Assembly (NCBI GenBank): GCA_003451675.1
Contig: DMCY01000046.1
Span: forward strand, 1-12,604
Direction: 5' to 3'
From: Candidatus Atribacteria bacterium
Lineage (GTDB): Bacteria; Atribacterota; JS1; SB-45; 34-128
DNA: 12,604 nucleotides
The notes below the pieces were generated by a model. That model was given only the letters and a program-made list of their open reading frames with translations. It was not told the DNA's origin and searched no databases. Numbering within the stretch: the stretch's first letter is position 1; every line of letters starts with the position of its first letter. Position numbers and translations under genes: made by a program. Shown one piece after another: positions 1 to 7,746 of this stretch.

Positions 1-2
1 TG

Positions 3-329
3 AAAGAGAGAAACCATGATGGTGACTAACTGATAAATTAAGGCCGAGGTGGCCAATATGCAAGCGAATTATACCAGAAATTATTGAAAAGAAATGGTAT
101 ACTATGTTCCATGAGCCGTAAAGGTAACTGGTGGGATAAGGCCGTGATGGAGAGTTCCTAGCATAACTGAAAAGTGGAATGGATTTATCAGGAAACCTAT
201 GAAACAAGAAGACAGGCTCGACGAGATATATTCGAATACATCGAAATCTTTTACAACAGAGAAAGATTACATTCCTCTCTCGGTTATTACAGTCCTGAGG
301 AATATGAGAGAATGATCAAAGTGTCTTAA
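3..329 (+). pseudogene. IS3-family transposase, 3' remnant (broken by stops)
   Basis: This is the C-terminal end of an IS3-family DDE transposase (integrase core), no longer translatable. One frame reads [14 protein letters not shown], then [20 protein letters not shown], then [20 protein letters not shown], and finishes with the IS3 hallmark [20 protein letters not shown] and a natural TAA at 327-329. The catalytic Glu is the E of the VMES segment near 150. The frame carries four internal stops: TAA at 27 and 39, then TAG and TGA downstream of the VMESS segment (about 159-170). The HSD motif expected before RGGQYAS is also degraded. Several stops of different types argue for decay rather than recoding. 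The upstream part lies outside the window. The family assignment is strong. Confidence 0.9.
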
Positions 330-334
330 CTGAG

Positions 335-359
335 TGTCCGGATTATCAGGGGAAGACCA
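335..359 (+). mobile_element. Putative right terminal repeat of the IS3 remnant
   Basis: Six bases after the transposase stop the sequence runs TGTCCGGATTATCAGG and then GGGAAGACCA. IS3-family right ends usually lie just past the transposase stop, contain a TGTCC...GGGG pattern and finish in CA, so the element probably ends at 359. The matching left inverted repeat is outside the window, so the boundary is inferred. Confidence 0.55.
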
Positions 360-421
360 TCTCTCTACGGGTGAACTTAGAGCAGATCCAGATAACAAAA
401 CGAGTAGTCTTTTTCACTTGG

Positions 422-482
422 CTTGCCTCCTTTTTTGAGGTAGTTCTCTTAAATCCTACTAAAAAAGTAGGGGGGAGGCAAG
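422..482. repeat. Nested inverted repeat (possible stem-loop)
   Basis: CTTGCCTCC at 422-430 is the exact reverse complement of GGAGGCAAG at 474-482. Inside it sits a second hairpin, CCTACT (455-460) with AGTAGG (466-471) around five A residues. It lies between the IS remnant and the CPBP gene. It could be a transcript hairpin or the remains of another small mobile element. The rest of 360-573 shows no gene. Confidence 0.5.
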
Positions 483-573
483 TTAATTTCACTAAAACAT
501 TTGAGAATAAAGAGTTTAAAAGAAAATTAGTAAATTATTTTTGACATTACTCTTGTTCGGATAAGGAGGAATT

Positions 574-1206
574 ATGATTAATCTCTTTAAGCAAGAATTA
601 GGTGAGATACATTCTTTTTTTAGAAACAATTATAAGGAAACGGTTGTTCTGTGTGCGACGACACTTTTCCTTGTTCTGGCGATTTGCAGACCAATAGGGT
701 CATCTTTGATAATAAACTACCTGGTGTATTATGCAATTCTTCCGATTTTCACCATTTTGATTATCTTAAGAAAGAATCTTTTTGATTTTGGGCTCAGGCT
801 CGGGGATTATAAGTTATGGAGTTTCTATGTAGCCATAACGGTGGTCATCGCTGTCCCGGTATTGTATATCGGCTCTCTTTTTTCTTCAGTAGGCCAGTAT
901 TATACTAAACCTTTCGATTACTACAGTTTTTTCACTCAGATGGTCCCCCTTCTTTTTTTCTGGGAGTATATACTTCGTGGTTTTCTCCTGTTCGGACTTA
1001 AGGAAAGGTTTAAAGAAAACAGTATACTTATACAGATGGTTCCCTTTGTGCTTCTCCATATCGGAAAACCGGAAATAGAGATATTGATGTGTATCCCCAT
1101 GGGATTGTGGTTTGGATATATTGCCTATCGGGGAAAATCGTTCTGGCCGGCATTCATCACCCATACTTTCATTAACTTTACCCTTAAATACTTTGTTAAT
1201 TTTTAA
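574..1206 (+). CDS. CPBP-family intramembrane protein (Abi/CAAX-protease-like)
   Basis: This is a 210-residue, very hydrophobic protein with several predicted membrane helices (about 22-38, 44-66, 81-101, 121-140, 150-163 and 170-184). The C-terminal half has the three motifs of the CPBP (CAAX protease and bacteriocin-processing) family: WEYILRG with E131 and R135, FVLLH with F158 and H162, and HTFIN with H197 and N201. The usual first motif is EExxxR; here the first Glu is Trp130, a variant that may alter activity. Family members are membrane-embedded metal-independent proteases, or are linked to bacteriocin immunity or phage defence. The substrate here cannot be told. The start is supported by AAGGAGGA at 563-570. 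Its DNA looks richer in G+C than the genes downstream, and it lies next to a dead IS, so recent acquisition is possible. Confidence 0.85.
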   Translation: MINLFKQELGEIHSFFRNNYKETVVLCATTLFLVLAICRPIGSSLIINYLVYYAILPIFTILIILRKNLFDFGLRLGDYKLWSFYVAITVVIAVPVLYIGSLFSSVGQYYTKPFDYYSFFTQMVPLLFFWEYILRGFLLFGLKERFKENSILIQMVPFVLLHIGKPEIEILMCIPMGLWFGYIAYRGKSFWPAFITHTFINFTLKYFVNF

Positions 1207-1235
1207 TGGCAAAGAAGAGAAAAGACAATTGTCCG

Positions 1236-1267
1236 TCTTTCGGTAATTAGCTGAAGGGTTTTTTTAT
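1236..1267 (+). terminator. Probable Rho-independent terminator after the CPBP gene
   Basis: A nine-pair stem with some G-U pairs (1236-1244 with 1250-1258, loop AATTA) is followed directly by a T run from 1259. Just upstream, AAAGAC (1221-1226) can pair with GTCTTT (1235-1240), which would compete with the terminator stem. The remainder to 1425 is AT-rich with no gene. A -10-like TATAAT lies at 1317-1322 without a good -35 partner. Confidence 0.55.
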
Positions 1268-1425
1268 TTTTTAATTTTTTTCACAAAAAGAAGGGTTTTT
1301 TAAAGATCTGTTGAATTATAATTATAAATAATTTTTTAAAAAGAAATCTAAGGCTTTTATTTTTAGATAAACTGACTTTTATTTAATAAAGGGAATAAGG
1401 AAAAAATTTAGAGGTGAATTGAAGA

Positions 1426-1956
1426 ATGGAAAGAACATTGGTGTTAATAAAACCCGACGCATTTAAAAGGGGCCTTGTTGGGGAAATTATTTCGAGATTT
1501 GAAAGAGTAGGATTAAACCTGGAAGAAATGAAAACAGTAAATGCTACTACTAAAGTTGTCGGACAACACTATCCTGATGATAAAAATTGGGTTAGATCTG
1601 TTGGTAAAAAGACTGTAGATACTTATCAAAAATATAATTTAAATATTGCAGAGGATTTAGGTACTGATGATGCCCTGGAAGTTGGTAAACTGGTTAGAAA
1701 ATGGTTGATTCAGCAAATAACTTTAGGACCAATGATTGCAATTATCTTAAGTGGAAACCATGCTATTGAAGTTGTAAGAAAAATAGTGGGGAATACGGTG
1801 CCTCTTTTTGCGGAATTAGGATCAATAAGGGGCGATTTTTCGATAGATTCACCTGACCTTTCAATTAAAGAAAAGCGGGCTTTACAGAATTTGGTTCATG
1901 CCTCGTCAACCGTTGAGGAGGCGAAACGAGAAATCTCTCTTTGGTTTGAAATCTGA
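1426..1956 (+). CDS. ndk: Nucleoside diphosphate kinase, long form with insertion
   Basis: The enzyme transfers the gamma-phosphate from ATP to other nucleoside diphosphates through a phosphohistidine and balances (d)NTP pools in the cytoplasm. All expected catalytic positions are visible: K9 in LIKPDA, Y49, R118 and T124 in VRKIVGNT, R135 in IRGDF, N155, and the phosphorylated H158 in NLVHASS. The protein has 176 residues against about 140-150 for the standard enzyme. The extra 33 or so residues sit between Y49 and R118, covering roughly 50-95 (HYPDDKNWVRSVGKKTV and what follows). Insertion-bearing NDKs of this sort are, as I recall, found in archaea and some candidate bacterial phyla. GAGGTGA at 1411-1417 supports the start. 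It appears to be transcribed alone. Confidence 0.95.
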   Translation: MERTLVLIKPDAFKRGLVGEIISRFERVGLNLEEMKTVNATTKVVGQHYPDDKNWVRSVGKKTVDTYQKYNLNIAEDLGTDDALEVGKLVRKWLIQQITLGPMIAIILSGNHAIEVVRKIVGNTVPLFAELGSIRGDFSIDSPDLSIKEKRALQNLVHASSTVEEAKREISLWFEI

Positions 1957-2062
1957 AAATTTATAGTAAGAGAGCTTAATTGTATTAAATATGTATTAAA
2001 TATAGACAACAGGTAGAAAATATGCTAACATTATCTCGTTAAAAAGAGGGATACCAGATTCA

Positions 2063-2115
2063 CAATAATATTAATCTGTGTAATCAAATTATAATCTGGG
2101 TGATCAATAATATTA
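2063..2115. repeat. Short direct repeats upstream of nfu
   Basis: TAATCTGTGTAATCAA (2072-2087) and TAATCTGGGTGATCAA (2092-2107) match at 14 of 16 bases with a 20-bp period, about two helical turns. An outer 11-bp direct repeat, CAATAATATTA, flanks them at 2063-2073 and 2105-2115. They lie just before the nfu ribosome-binding site, so they could be an operator, or remains of a dispersed repeat. Confidence 0.45.
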
Positions 2116-2130
2116 TATTAGGAGGAAGCA

Positions 2131-2352
2131 ATGAAAGAAAAAGTGGAGGCAGCTTTAGAGAAGATAAGACCATCTCTTCAGGCAGATGGCGGAGATGTTG
2201 AATTGGTAGAAGTAACTACAGATGGAGTAGTAAAAGTAAGATTAACCGGTGCCTGTAGCGGATGTCCAATGAGACAGATGACTTTACAGTTGGGTATTGG
2301 CAGAGCATTAAAGGAAGAAGTTCCTGAAGTAAAAGAAGTTGTAGCAGTATAA
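2131..2352 (+). CDS. Nfu/NifU C-terminal-domain iron-sulfur scaffold
   Basis: This is a compact 73-residue Nfu domain, the same fold as the C-terminal domain of NifU. It opens with KVEAALEKIRPSLQADGGDVELV, the family signature, and has the paired cysteines C42 and C45 in ACSGCPM that hold a 4Fe-4S cluster in a dimer. Members carry clusters to apo-proteins in the cytoplasm. Single-domain versions of about 70-80 residues are common in anaerobes, so the length is normal. A strong AGGAGGA at 2120-2126 sets the start. A clear terminator follows, so it is probably transcribed alone. A client could be the 4Fe-4S radical SAM enzyme encoded at 10303-11334, but that link is only a guess. Confidence 0.95.
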   Translation: MKEKVEAALEKIRPSLQADGGDVELVEVTTDGVVKVRLTGACSGCPMRQMTLQLGIGRALKEEVPEVKEVVAV

Positions 2353-2405
2353 TTATTTTTTAATAAGTGTAAATATCAAGAAAAGTAAATACAATAAATA
2401 GAATA

Positions 2406-2446
2406 GGGGTATGATTTTAAAATATATCGTGCCCCTTATTATTTTT
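2406..2446 (+). terminator. Rho-independent terminator of nfu
   Basis: GGGGTATGAT (2406-2415) pairs with ATCGTGCCCC (2426-2435) over ten positions, two of them G-U. A ten-base loop separates them, and TTATTATTTTT follows the stem. It ends the nfu transcript 54 bp past the stop codon. Confidence 0.8.
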
Positions 2447-2466
2447 AGAAATTAAAAAAGAACTTC

Positions 2467-2499
2467 AGTTTAGATGCAGGAATCTTGTGGGTCTAAACT
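2467..2499. repeat. Short hairpin at the left edge of a dispersed repeat
   Basis: AGTTTAGA (2467-2474) is the exact reverse complement of TCTAAACT (2492-2499), with a 17-base loop. The right arm overlaps the start of the dispersed repeat copy A. No T run follows, so it is not an obvious terminator. Confidence 0.4.
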
Positions 2500-2604
2500 T
2501 TGGGTAGATGGCAGGAAAGATAAAATAACATTTCTTGCTTTTGTTTTTCTTGCTTCTTTTTTCTCTAATTCTTTTTCTTCACGCAATACGCAATACGAAA
2601 AAAC
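2491..2604. repeat. Dispersed intergenic repeat, copy A, with 7-nt array
   Basis: This stretch resembles 12485-12604 along its whole length. Both start GT(C/G)TAAACTTT, continue through a T/C-rich tract containing TTTTTTCTCTAAT and CTTTTTCTTC, and end in 7-nt units. Here the units are ACGCAAT (2581-2587), ACGCAAT (2588-2594) and ACGAAAA (2595-2601). No coding frame is visible. Two related copies 10 kb apart indicate a repeat family of this genome. Confidence 0.6.
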
Positions 2605-2613
2605 CTGATTTAA

Positions 2614-2643
2614 TTGTAAAATACGGTAGTTTTCAGTTATAAT
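2614..2643 (+). promoter_or_regulatory. Candidate promoter of the giant multidomain gene
   Basis: TTGTAA (2614-2619) and a perfect TATAAT (2638-2643) are 18 bp apart, about 150 bp before the start codon. A second TATAAT at 2757-2762 has TTGATC 20 bp upstream (2731-2736), which is less well spaced. A small palindrome, CCTAAAATTAGG (2744-2755), lies just before that second -10. Confidence 0.4.
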
Positions 2644-2796
2644 GGATATTATAAAAGAATTTTTATCAATATGTATTTACCATTTTTGCAATATTCAAGA
2701 GAAAAGAATAACCCTTTTTTGATTGATACTTTGATCCAATGAGCCTAAAATTAGGATATAATAATTAATCTATAAAAAGTTTTAGGATGGTAATTA

Positions 2797-5700
2797 ATGA
2801 ATAAAACTATGGTTAAAGAATTGTATAACAAAATATCTAAAAAGATTTTACACACACAGATGTTAGATGATATCTCTTTAGATAAAGAGTTGGTTAGAAA
2901 ATATATTGAAAATCCTCCATTTTTAAAACAATTATCATCTATGGTAGAAAAGAAAGATTATAGCTGTCAGGCAGTATATTTTTTGTGTAAAGACCTGCTT
3001 GTCGATATAGACAAAAAACATAATCCCACTAATTGGCTTTATCAGGTATTTCAATTTGTCCTCTCTAAATCTTTTCCGGAAGCAGCAGATCTATCCCTTA
3101 AGGATATCTCCTATAATTGCCAAAAGACTTTCTTGCTTTATTTAGAATTTTTAAGAGTAATTTTGGATTTTCAAAAATTGTCCGGTGATTTTACTTTCCA
3201 CAGCAAATATTCCCTTAATTTTTTAACTTTTGAAGAAAAAAACAAACTGGAAAATCCTGCTGAATATAAAAGATTTTTAAAGGCATTTAATGATGAATAT
3301 ATTTATGAGATGATGAAATTAAGCCAGGAAGTTTTAAAGTTCAATACCTTAGACCATATATGCGGGGTAAATTGGATTGCTTTGTTTATCGGCAGGCAGT
3401 TATATAATCTGGGTCTTCCCGTTGATTTGGGGAGGATTTCGGGAGCAGCAGCAGGACATGATATCGGAAAATATGGGTGTAAAGATATTGAGGTAGAAAG
3501 AACTCCCTATTTACATTATTACTATACTGATATGTGGTTTAAAAAACATAATATCCCTTATATCGGACATATTGCAGTTAATCATTCTGTTTGGGATTTA
3601 GAATTAGAAAATTTACCCCTGGAATCACTTATATTAATTTATTCTGATTTTCGGGTTAAAAATACTAATAACGGTTCTAAGTCGGAGATGAAAATCTTTA
3701 GTCTAAAAGATTCTTTTCAAGTAATTTTAGACAAACTGGATAATGTTGATGAGAAAAAAAGAAAAAGATATTATCGAGTTTATGAGAAATTAAAAGACTT
3801 TGAAGATTATATGATAAATTTAGGGGTAAACGTAGATGTAGAGAATAAAGAGATAAGTTCTTATAAAAAAGATAGAAAACCGTATTATTCTCTTATGCAG
3901 GGTCAAGAAGTTATCCAGAATATAAAATTTCTTTCTATAGAACATAATATAAGTTTAATGTACGAACTTCGAGATGAATCTTCTCTTAATTCGCTTTTAG
4001 AATTAGCTCGAAGTGAAAAAGATTGGAATAATCTACAGGAATATCTACAAATATTTAATGAATATTCCACCTACTTCACTCAAAAACAGAAGATGATTAC
4101 TTTGAGATATTTATACGAACAGTTAACTCATCCGGAAGATGAAATAAGAAGGAGAAGTGCAAAGCTTATCGGTTTATTGATTGCCAGCTTTGACGAAGAT
4201 TACCGTAAAGAGATTCCTCGGGATGTTACTCTGGAACCTCCATCAGTTACCAGTGTAGATTTATTGGAAAGATATTTAAAATACTTTTTGCAGCCAGACC
4301 ATAAAAAGATTGCTCTTCATCAATCTCGTATTATTAATAGCACTGAGAATATGATTTCCTCTCTCTTTTCTAACTGTCGCAATAATTATCAGGTAAGCAA
4401 TTATAGAAAAAGTATTTTAAAATACTATAAAAAAGACCTGTATACCGATGAAGAAATTCAACTGTGTTTGATAAAAACCGCCAAACATATATCAATCTAT
4501 TCAGATGAAAAATCTGTAAAGGTATTATTTGATTATATTATAAAGATGTTGAAGAAAGAGAATCACAATCTTAGGCTTACTGCTTTAGAGGTAGTCTATG
4601 ATTTAATACCCCAAATTGATAAAAAATTTAGATTTATAAATAACTTAAGAAAATTATTTGCTGGTAATATTTCTACCTCAGTACTCCCTGCTGAAAATTA
4701 TTTAAATATGAAGATAGTTGAATTATTAGGTTTGGATGAAAGCATTGTAAAAAAGTACATCGAATTTTATCGAAGAGACATAGAAAAGATACAGTATATA
4801 TTTCTAAGCAACCTTAAAACTTCAACCAGTGGAATAATTAAAAAAATTCAGATAGAATTTTTATTAGAACATACTTTAAAGAGCAAACAGGAAGAAATCT
4901 ATACTGCTTTGCATTTTTGTAATATTTTAAAAGTTAGCGGCATAGAAGATATTAGAAATTTGGCTGGTAAAGCTTTGGTAAATTTAATGCCTTCCTTATC
5001 TTTTCAACAGAGGAATGATATAGCCATTGAACTATTGCGGGCTTTAGAAATGGAAGATTATCAATTTACTAAATATATTCCTTACTATTTAGGACAATTA
5101 ATACTTCATCTAACACCTAATGAATTAGAGGAACTTATTGATGATTTAATAGAAAAAATAAAACAGTCAGATCCCAAATTAAGCTCATTACTGCTTAGAA
5201 CAGTTGGTATAGCCATCGCTAATTATCCTAAGTACCGAGAAAGATTTTCAAAAAAAGAAAAATCATATGAAAACAGACTTAACAAGATGATAGGTATCCT
5301 TTTGAATGGTTTTGTCCACTATAATTTAAAGGTTAAACAGGCAGCTTTTAGAGTTATTGGTAGGGAAATATTTGGCTCAAGACATCTTAGTTTAGAAGAA
5401 AAAAACCACATATTTCAACTTATTGCCAAAAAAATTCTTACTCTGTTAACTCCTGTAACTAAAGAAGGTCTGATGTTTTTAATAAGTTGCACCGGACTTA
5501 ATTATATGTATAAATTTATTTCTGATTATAATTTTTTCAGGGGAAACATAAATCTTGAAACCCCGGACAAAATAGCTTTCTTCCCAGGAGCTTTTGACCC
5601 ATTTTCCTTAAGCCACAAAGAGATTATAAAAGCAATAGAAGCACTCGGATTTGAAACGTACTTAGCAGTTGATGAATTTTCCTGGTCTAAAAGGACTCAG

Positions 5701-7722
5701 CCACACCTCTTTAGAAAGAATATAATAAATATTTCCATTGCTGATGAACTTAATGTATATTTATATCCCGAAGATTTACCGGTTAATATCGCCAATTCAG
5801 ATAATTTAAAGACTTTAAGAGAAAATTTTCCATTTTCTGAGGTTTATATTGTAGTAGGCAGTGATGTTGTATTGAATGCCTCTGCTTATCAAAAAAACAA
5901 AAGAAAAAATTCCATACATACTTTTTCTCATATTGTTTTTGATAGAAGAACTCCACATACTGCTGATGAGAAAGAAAAAATGGTTCAAGAAGCTATTAAA
6001 AAAATAAAAGGAAAAATCATAAAACTTAATCTTACCTCTTGTTATGAAGAAATAAGTTCGAGTCAAATAAGAAGTAATATAGATGAAAATAGAGACATTT
6101 CCAGACTTATTGACCCTTTGGCTCAGAAATATATTTACGAAAATAGTTTATACCAAAGAGAACCACAATATAAGAGTGTAATACAAACTATCTCTATTGA
6201 TATACAGATAGTTGAAAATATTACCCCGGATTTAATAGAAGAACTTTTCCAGAAAATACTTTCTAAATATAATCGAAATGAAGTATTTAAAAAGTTAGTC
6301 GAGTTTACTCATAAAGTAAATTCGAGAATTTTGCTATTACGTGATGTTCGCCACAATGGAATGATATTGGGTTTTTCAGCATTTCATTGGGTTCGTTCAA
6401 ACATTCTTTTCCAGGAGTTTAAGGACAACTTAATATCTGAGTATATCCGGGAAAATGCAGTTGGCCGTATTATAGTTATTGATGGTATTTTTACCATAAG
6501 TGATACGGAAAATAAATCAGAGCTTGAAAACCTCGAACAGGTTATTCTTACCGAAACCCTTTCTTTTTGTATAGAGAAAGATTACAATTATACGATATTT
6601 AGGAATGTATTAAACAATTATCCTTTGGCTTCTTTAAACGAGAACTTAGGACTTATGGGATTTTATCGCTTACCTTTCAGCGATAAAGATAATCCGGTAT
6701 TTGTAGTGGATATGAGTAAACCCTGTATAGTCAATCTGGATACCGAGTCAATTATAAAGGAACCTTTTTGCCAAAATTTAAACATTAAAAAATCAGTTAT
6801 AATATCACGTAAAAGATTATTAAAATCGTTTACTACTTTTTATCCCGGGAATATTGTTTTACCATTTAATATAAATTTGATTAACCAGACTATTGTAAAG
6901 AAAATTTGCAAGATAAACGATGTTTCTACAACGCCGTTAATCCCACGAACTTTAGGAAGGTCAATGTGTGTGCCTTTCGGAAAGATACTGCATAAGATGG
7001 TAGTACCCAATACTGTAACTAAATCTCTCCATACGGAAAAAATATTTGCTTCTAATATGAAAAGTTTTAAGATTGGTGCCTTCCCCAATTATATGAGTCT
7101 GGAAAATCAGGTTAAGATGATTCGTTCATTTAATATGCCCGTAATTCTTATTGATGACTATTTACATAAAGGATATAGAATAAAGACCCTTGAGCCTCTA
7201 TTTAAAAAATATGATATTAAAATTAAAAAAATAATTGTGGGAGCACTATCCGGTAGTGGGAAAGAGATAGCAACTATATTAAATAGAGATGCTGATTGTG
7301 CTCATTTTATTCCCAATCTCAGGCTTTGGTTTAATGAAAGTGAATTGTATCCTTTTGTTGGTGGAGATGCATTAATGAGAAAGATAAGGACTCAGGGAAA
7401 TTTAGTTAGGTCTATCAATCAGGTACTACCCTATACTTTCCCTTCATTTATTAAAAATGTTTCTGCAAAAACTATCTATAATTTTTCCGAAGTTTGTATT
7501 GAAAATGCCTTAACTATATTAGAAGCTCTGGAAAATGAATACCAAGTAATTCAACAAAGAAAGTTAACTTTAGACCATTTAGGAGAAGTAATTATTTATC
7601 CCCGATATCCTGACCAGGGAGAAGATATGGATTATAATCTAAATCTTAGTCCTTCTCATTATTTAGGAAATAGCCTTGAACTTTTACGACGTACCAAAGG
7701 AATAGCAGACAGGGAAATGTGA
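2797..7722 (+). CDS. Giant HD / HEAT-like / NadD-like / GNAT-like / PRTase-like protein
   Basis: This 1641-residue cytoplasmic protein (no signal peptide or membrane segment seen) joins several nucleotide-related modules. Residues 180-290 form an HD phosphohydrolase domain: H187, H221-D222 in AGHDIGKYG, H258/H263 and D284. Residues about 400-915 are helical with HEAT-like segments (451-461, 591-604, 718-731, 843-856). Residues 925-1118 are a NadD-type nucleotidyltransferase with FFPGAFDPFSLSH and ISSSQIR (1086-1092); the usual HxGH is SLSH, keeping H940. Residues about 1130-1305 resemble a GNAT acetyltransferase. Residues about 1380-1560 contain VILIDDYLHKGYR (D1453, D1454, G1459), like the PRPP loop of type I phosphoribosyltransferases. 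NadD and the HD protein YqeK are neighbours or fused in many bacteria, which makes the pairing meaningful. The substrate is unknown. A modest AGGATGG (2784-2790) precedes the ATG. HD and NadD calls are firm; the GNAT and PRTase calls are tentative. Confidence 0.8.
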   Translation: MNKTMVKELYNKISKKILHTQMLDDISLDKELVRKYIENPPFLKQLSSMVEKKDYSCQAVYFLCKDLLVDIDKKHNPTNWLYQVFQFVLSKSFPEAADLSLKDISYNCQKTFLLYLEFLRVILDFQKLSGDFTFHSKYSLNFLTFEEKNKLENPAEYKRFLKAFNDEYIYEMMKLSQEVLKFNTLDHICGVNWIALFIGRQLYNLGLPVDLGRISGAAAGHDIGKYGCKDIEVERTPYLHYYYTDMWFKKHNIPYIGHIAVNHSVWDLELENLPLESLILIYSDFRVKNTNNGSKSEMKIFSLKDSFQVILDKLDNVDEKKRKRYYRVYEKLKDFEDYMINLGVNVDVENKEISSYKKDRKPYYSLMQGQEVIQNIKFLSIEHNISLMYELRDESSLNSLLELARSEKDWNNLQEYLQIFNEYSTYFTQKQKMITLRYLYEQLTHPEDEIRRRSAKLIGLLIASFDEDYRKEIPRDVTLEPPSVTSVDLLERYLKYFLQPDHKKIALHQSRIINSTENMISSLFSNCRNNYQVSNYRKSILKYYKKDLYTDEEIQLCLIKTAKHISIYSDEKSVKVLFDYIIKMLKKENHNLRLTALEVVYDLIPQIDKKFRFINNLRKLFAGNISTSVLPAENYLNMKIVELLGLDESIVKKYIEFYRRDIEKIQYIFLSNLKTSTSGIIKKIQIEFLLEHTLKSKQEEIYTALHFCNILKVSGIEDIRNLAGKALVNLMPSLSFQQRNDIAIELLRALEMEDYQFTKYIPYYLGQLILHLTPNELEELIDDLIEKIKQSDPKLSSLLLRTVGIAIANYPKYRERFSKKEKSYENRLNKMIGILLNGFVHYNLKVKQAAFRVIGREIFGSRHLSLEEKNHIFQLIAKKILTLLTPVTKEGLMFLISCTGLNYMYKFISDYNFFRGNINLETPDKIAFFPGAFDPFSLSHKEIIKAIEALGFETYLAVDEFSWSKRTQPHLFRKNIINISIADELNVYLYPEDLPVNIANSDNLKTLRENFPFSEVYIVVGSDVVLNASAYQKNKRKNSIHTFSHIVFDRRTPHTADEKEKMVQEAIKKIKGKIIKLNLTSCYEEISSSQIRSNIDENRDISRLIDPLAQKYIYENSLYQREPQYKSVIQTISIDIQIVENITPDLIEELFQKILSKYNRNEVFKKLVEFTHKVNSRILLLRDVRHNGMILGFSAFHWVRSNILFQEFKDNLISEYIRENAVGRIIVIDGIFTISDTENKSELENLEQVILTETLSFCIEKDYNYTIFRNVLNNYPLASLNENLGLMGFYRLPFSDKDNPVFVVDMSKPCIVNLDTESIIKEPFCQNLNIKKSVIISRKRLLKSFTTFYPGNIVLPFNINLINQTIVKKICKINDVSTTPLIPRTLGRSMCVPFGKILHKMVVPNTVTKSLHTEKIFASNMKSFKIGAFPNYMSLENQVKMIRSFNMPVILIDDYLHKGYRIKTLEPLFKKYDIKIKKIIVGALSGSGKEIATILNRDADCAHFIPNLRLWFNESELYPFVGGDALMRKIRTQGNLVRSINQVLPYTFPSFIKNVSAKTIYNFSEVCIENALTILEALENEYQVIQQRKLTLDHLGEVIIYPRYPDQGEDMDYNLNLSPSHYLGNSLELLRRTKGIADREM

Positions 7723-7746
7723 AGCCGAGTTAGTATATAGTGAAGA

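Noticed and set aside
27..170. Stop-codon recoding or frameshifting in the transposase frame
   Set aside because: The stops include TAA twice, TAG and TGA, and the conserved HSD motif is degraded too, so decay explains it better.
541..569. TTGACA before the CPBP gene as a -35 element
   Set aside because: The place for the -10 element coincides with the AGGAGG ribosome-binding site and holds no TATAAT-like sequence.
886..1212. Reverse-strand open frame of 108 codons opposite the CPBP gene
   Set aside because: It is fully antisense to a gene with clear family motifs, shows no recognisable domain, and has no supporting ribosome-binding site.
5815..7088. Two reverse-strand open frames inside the giant gene
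   Set aside because: Both are low-complexity, hydrophobic-looking mirrors of the forward frame, whose NadD-like and C-terminal motifs span them.
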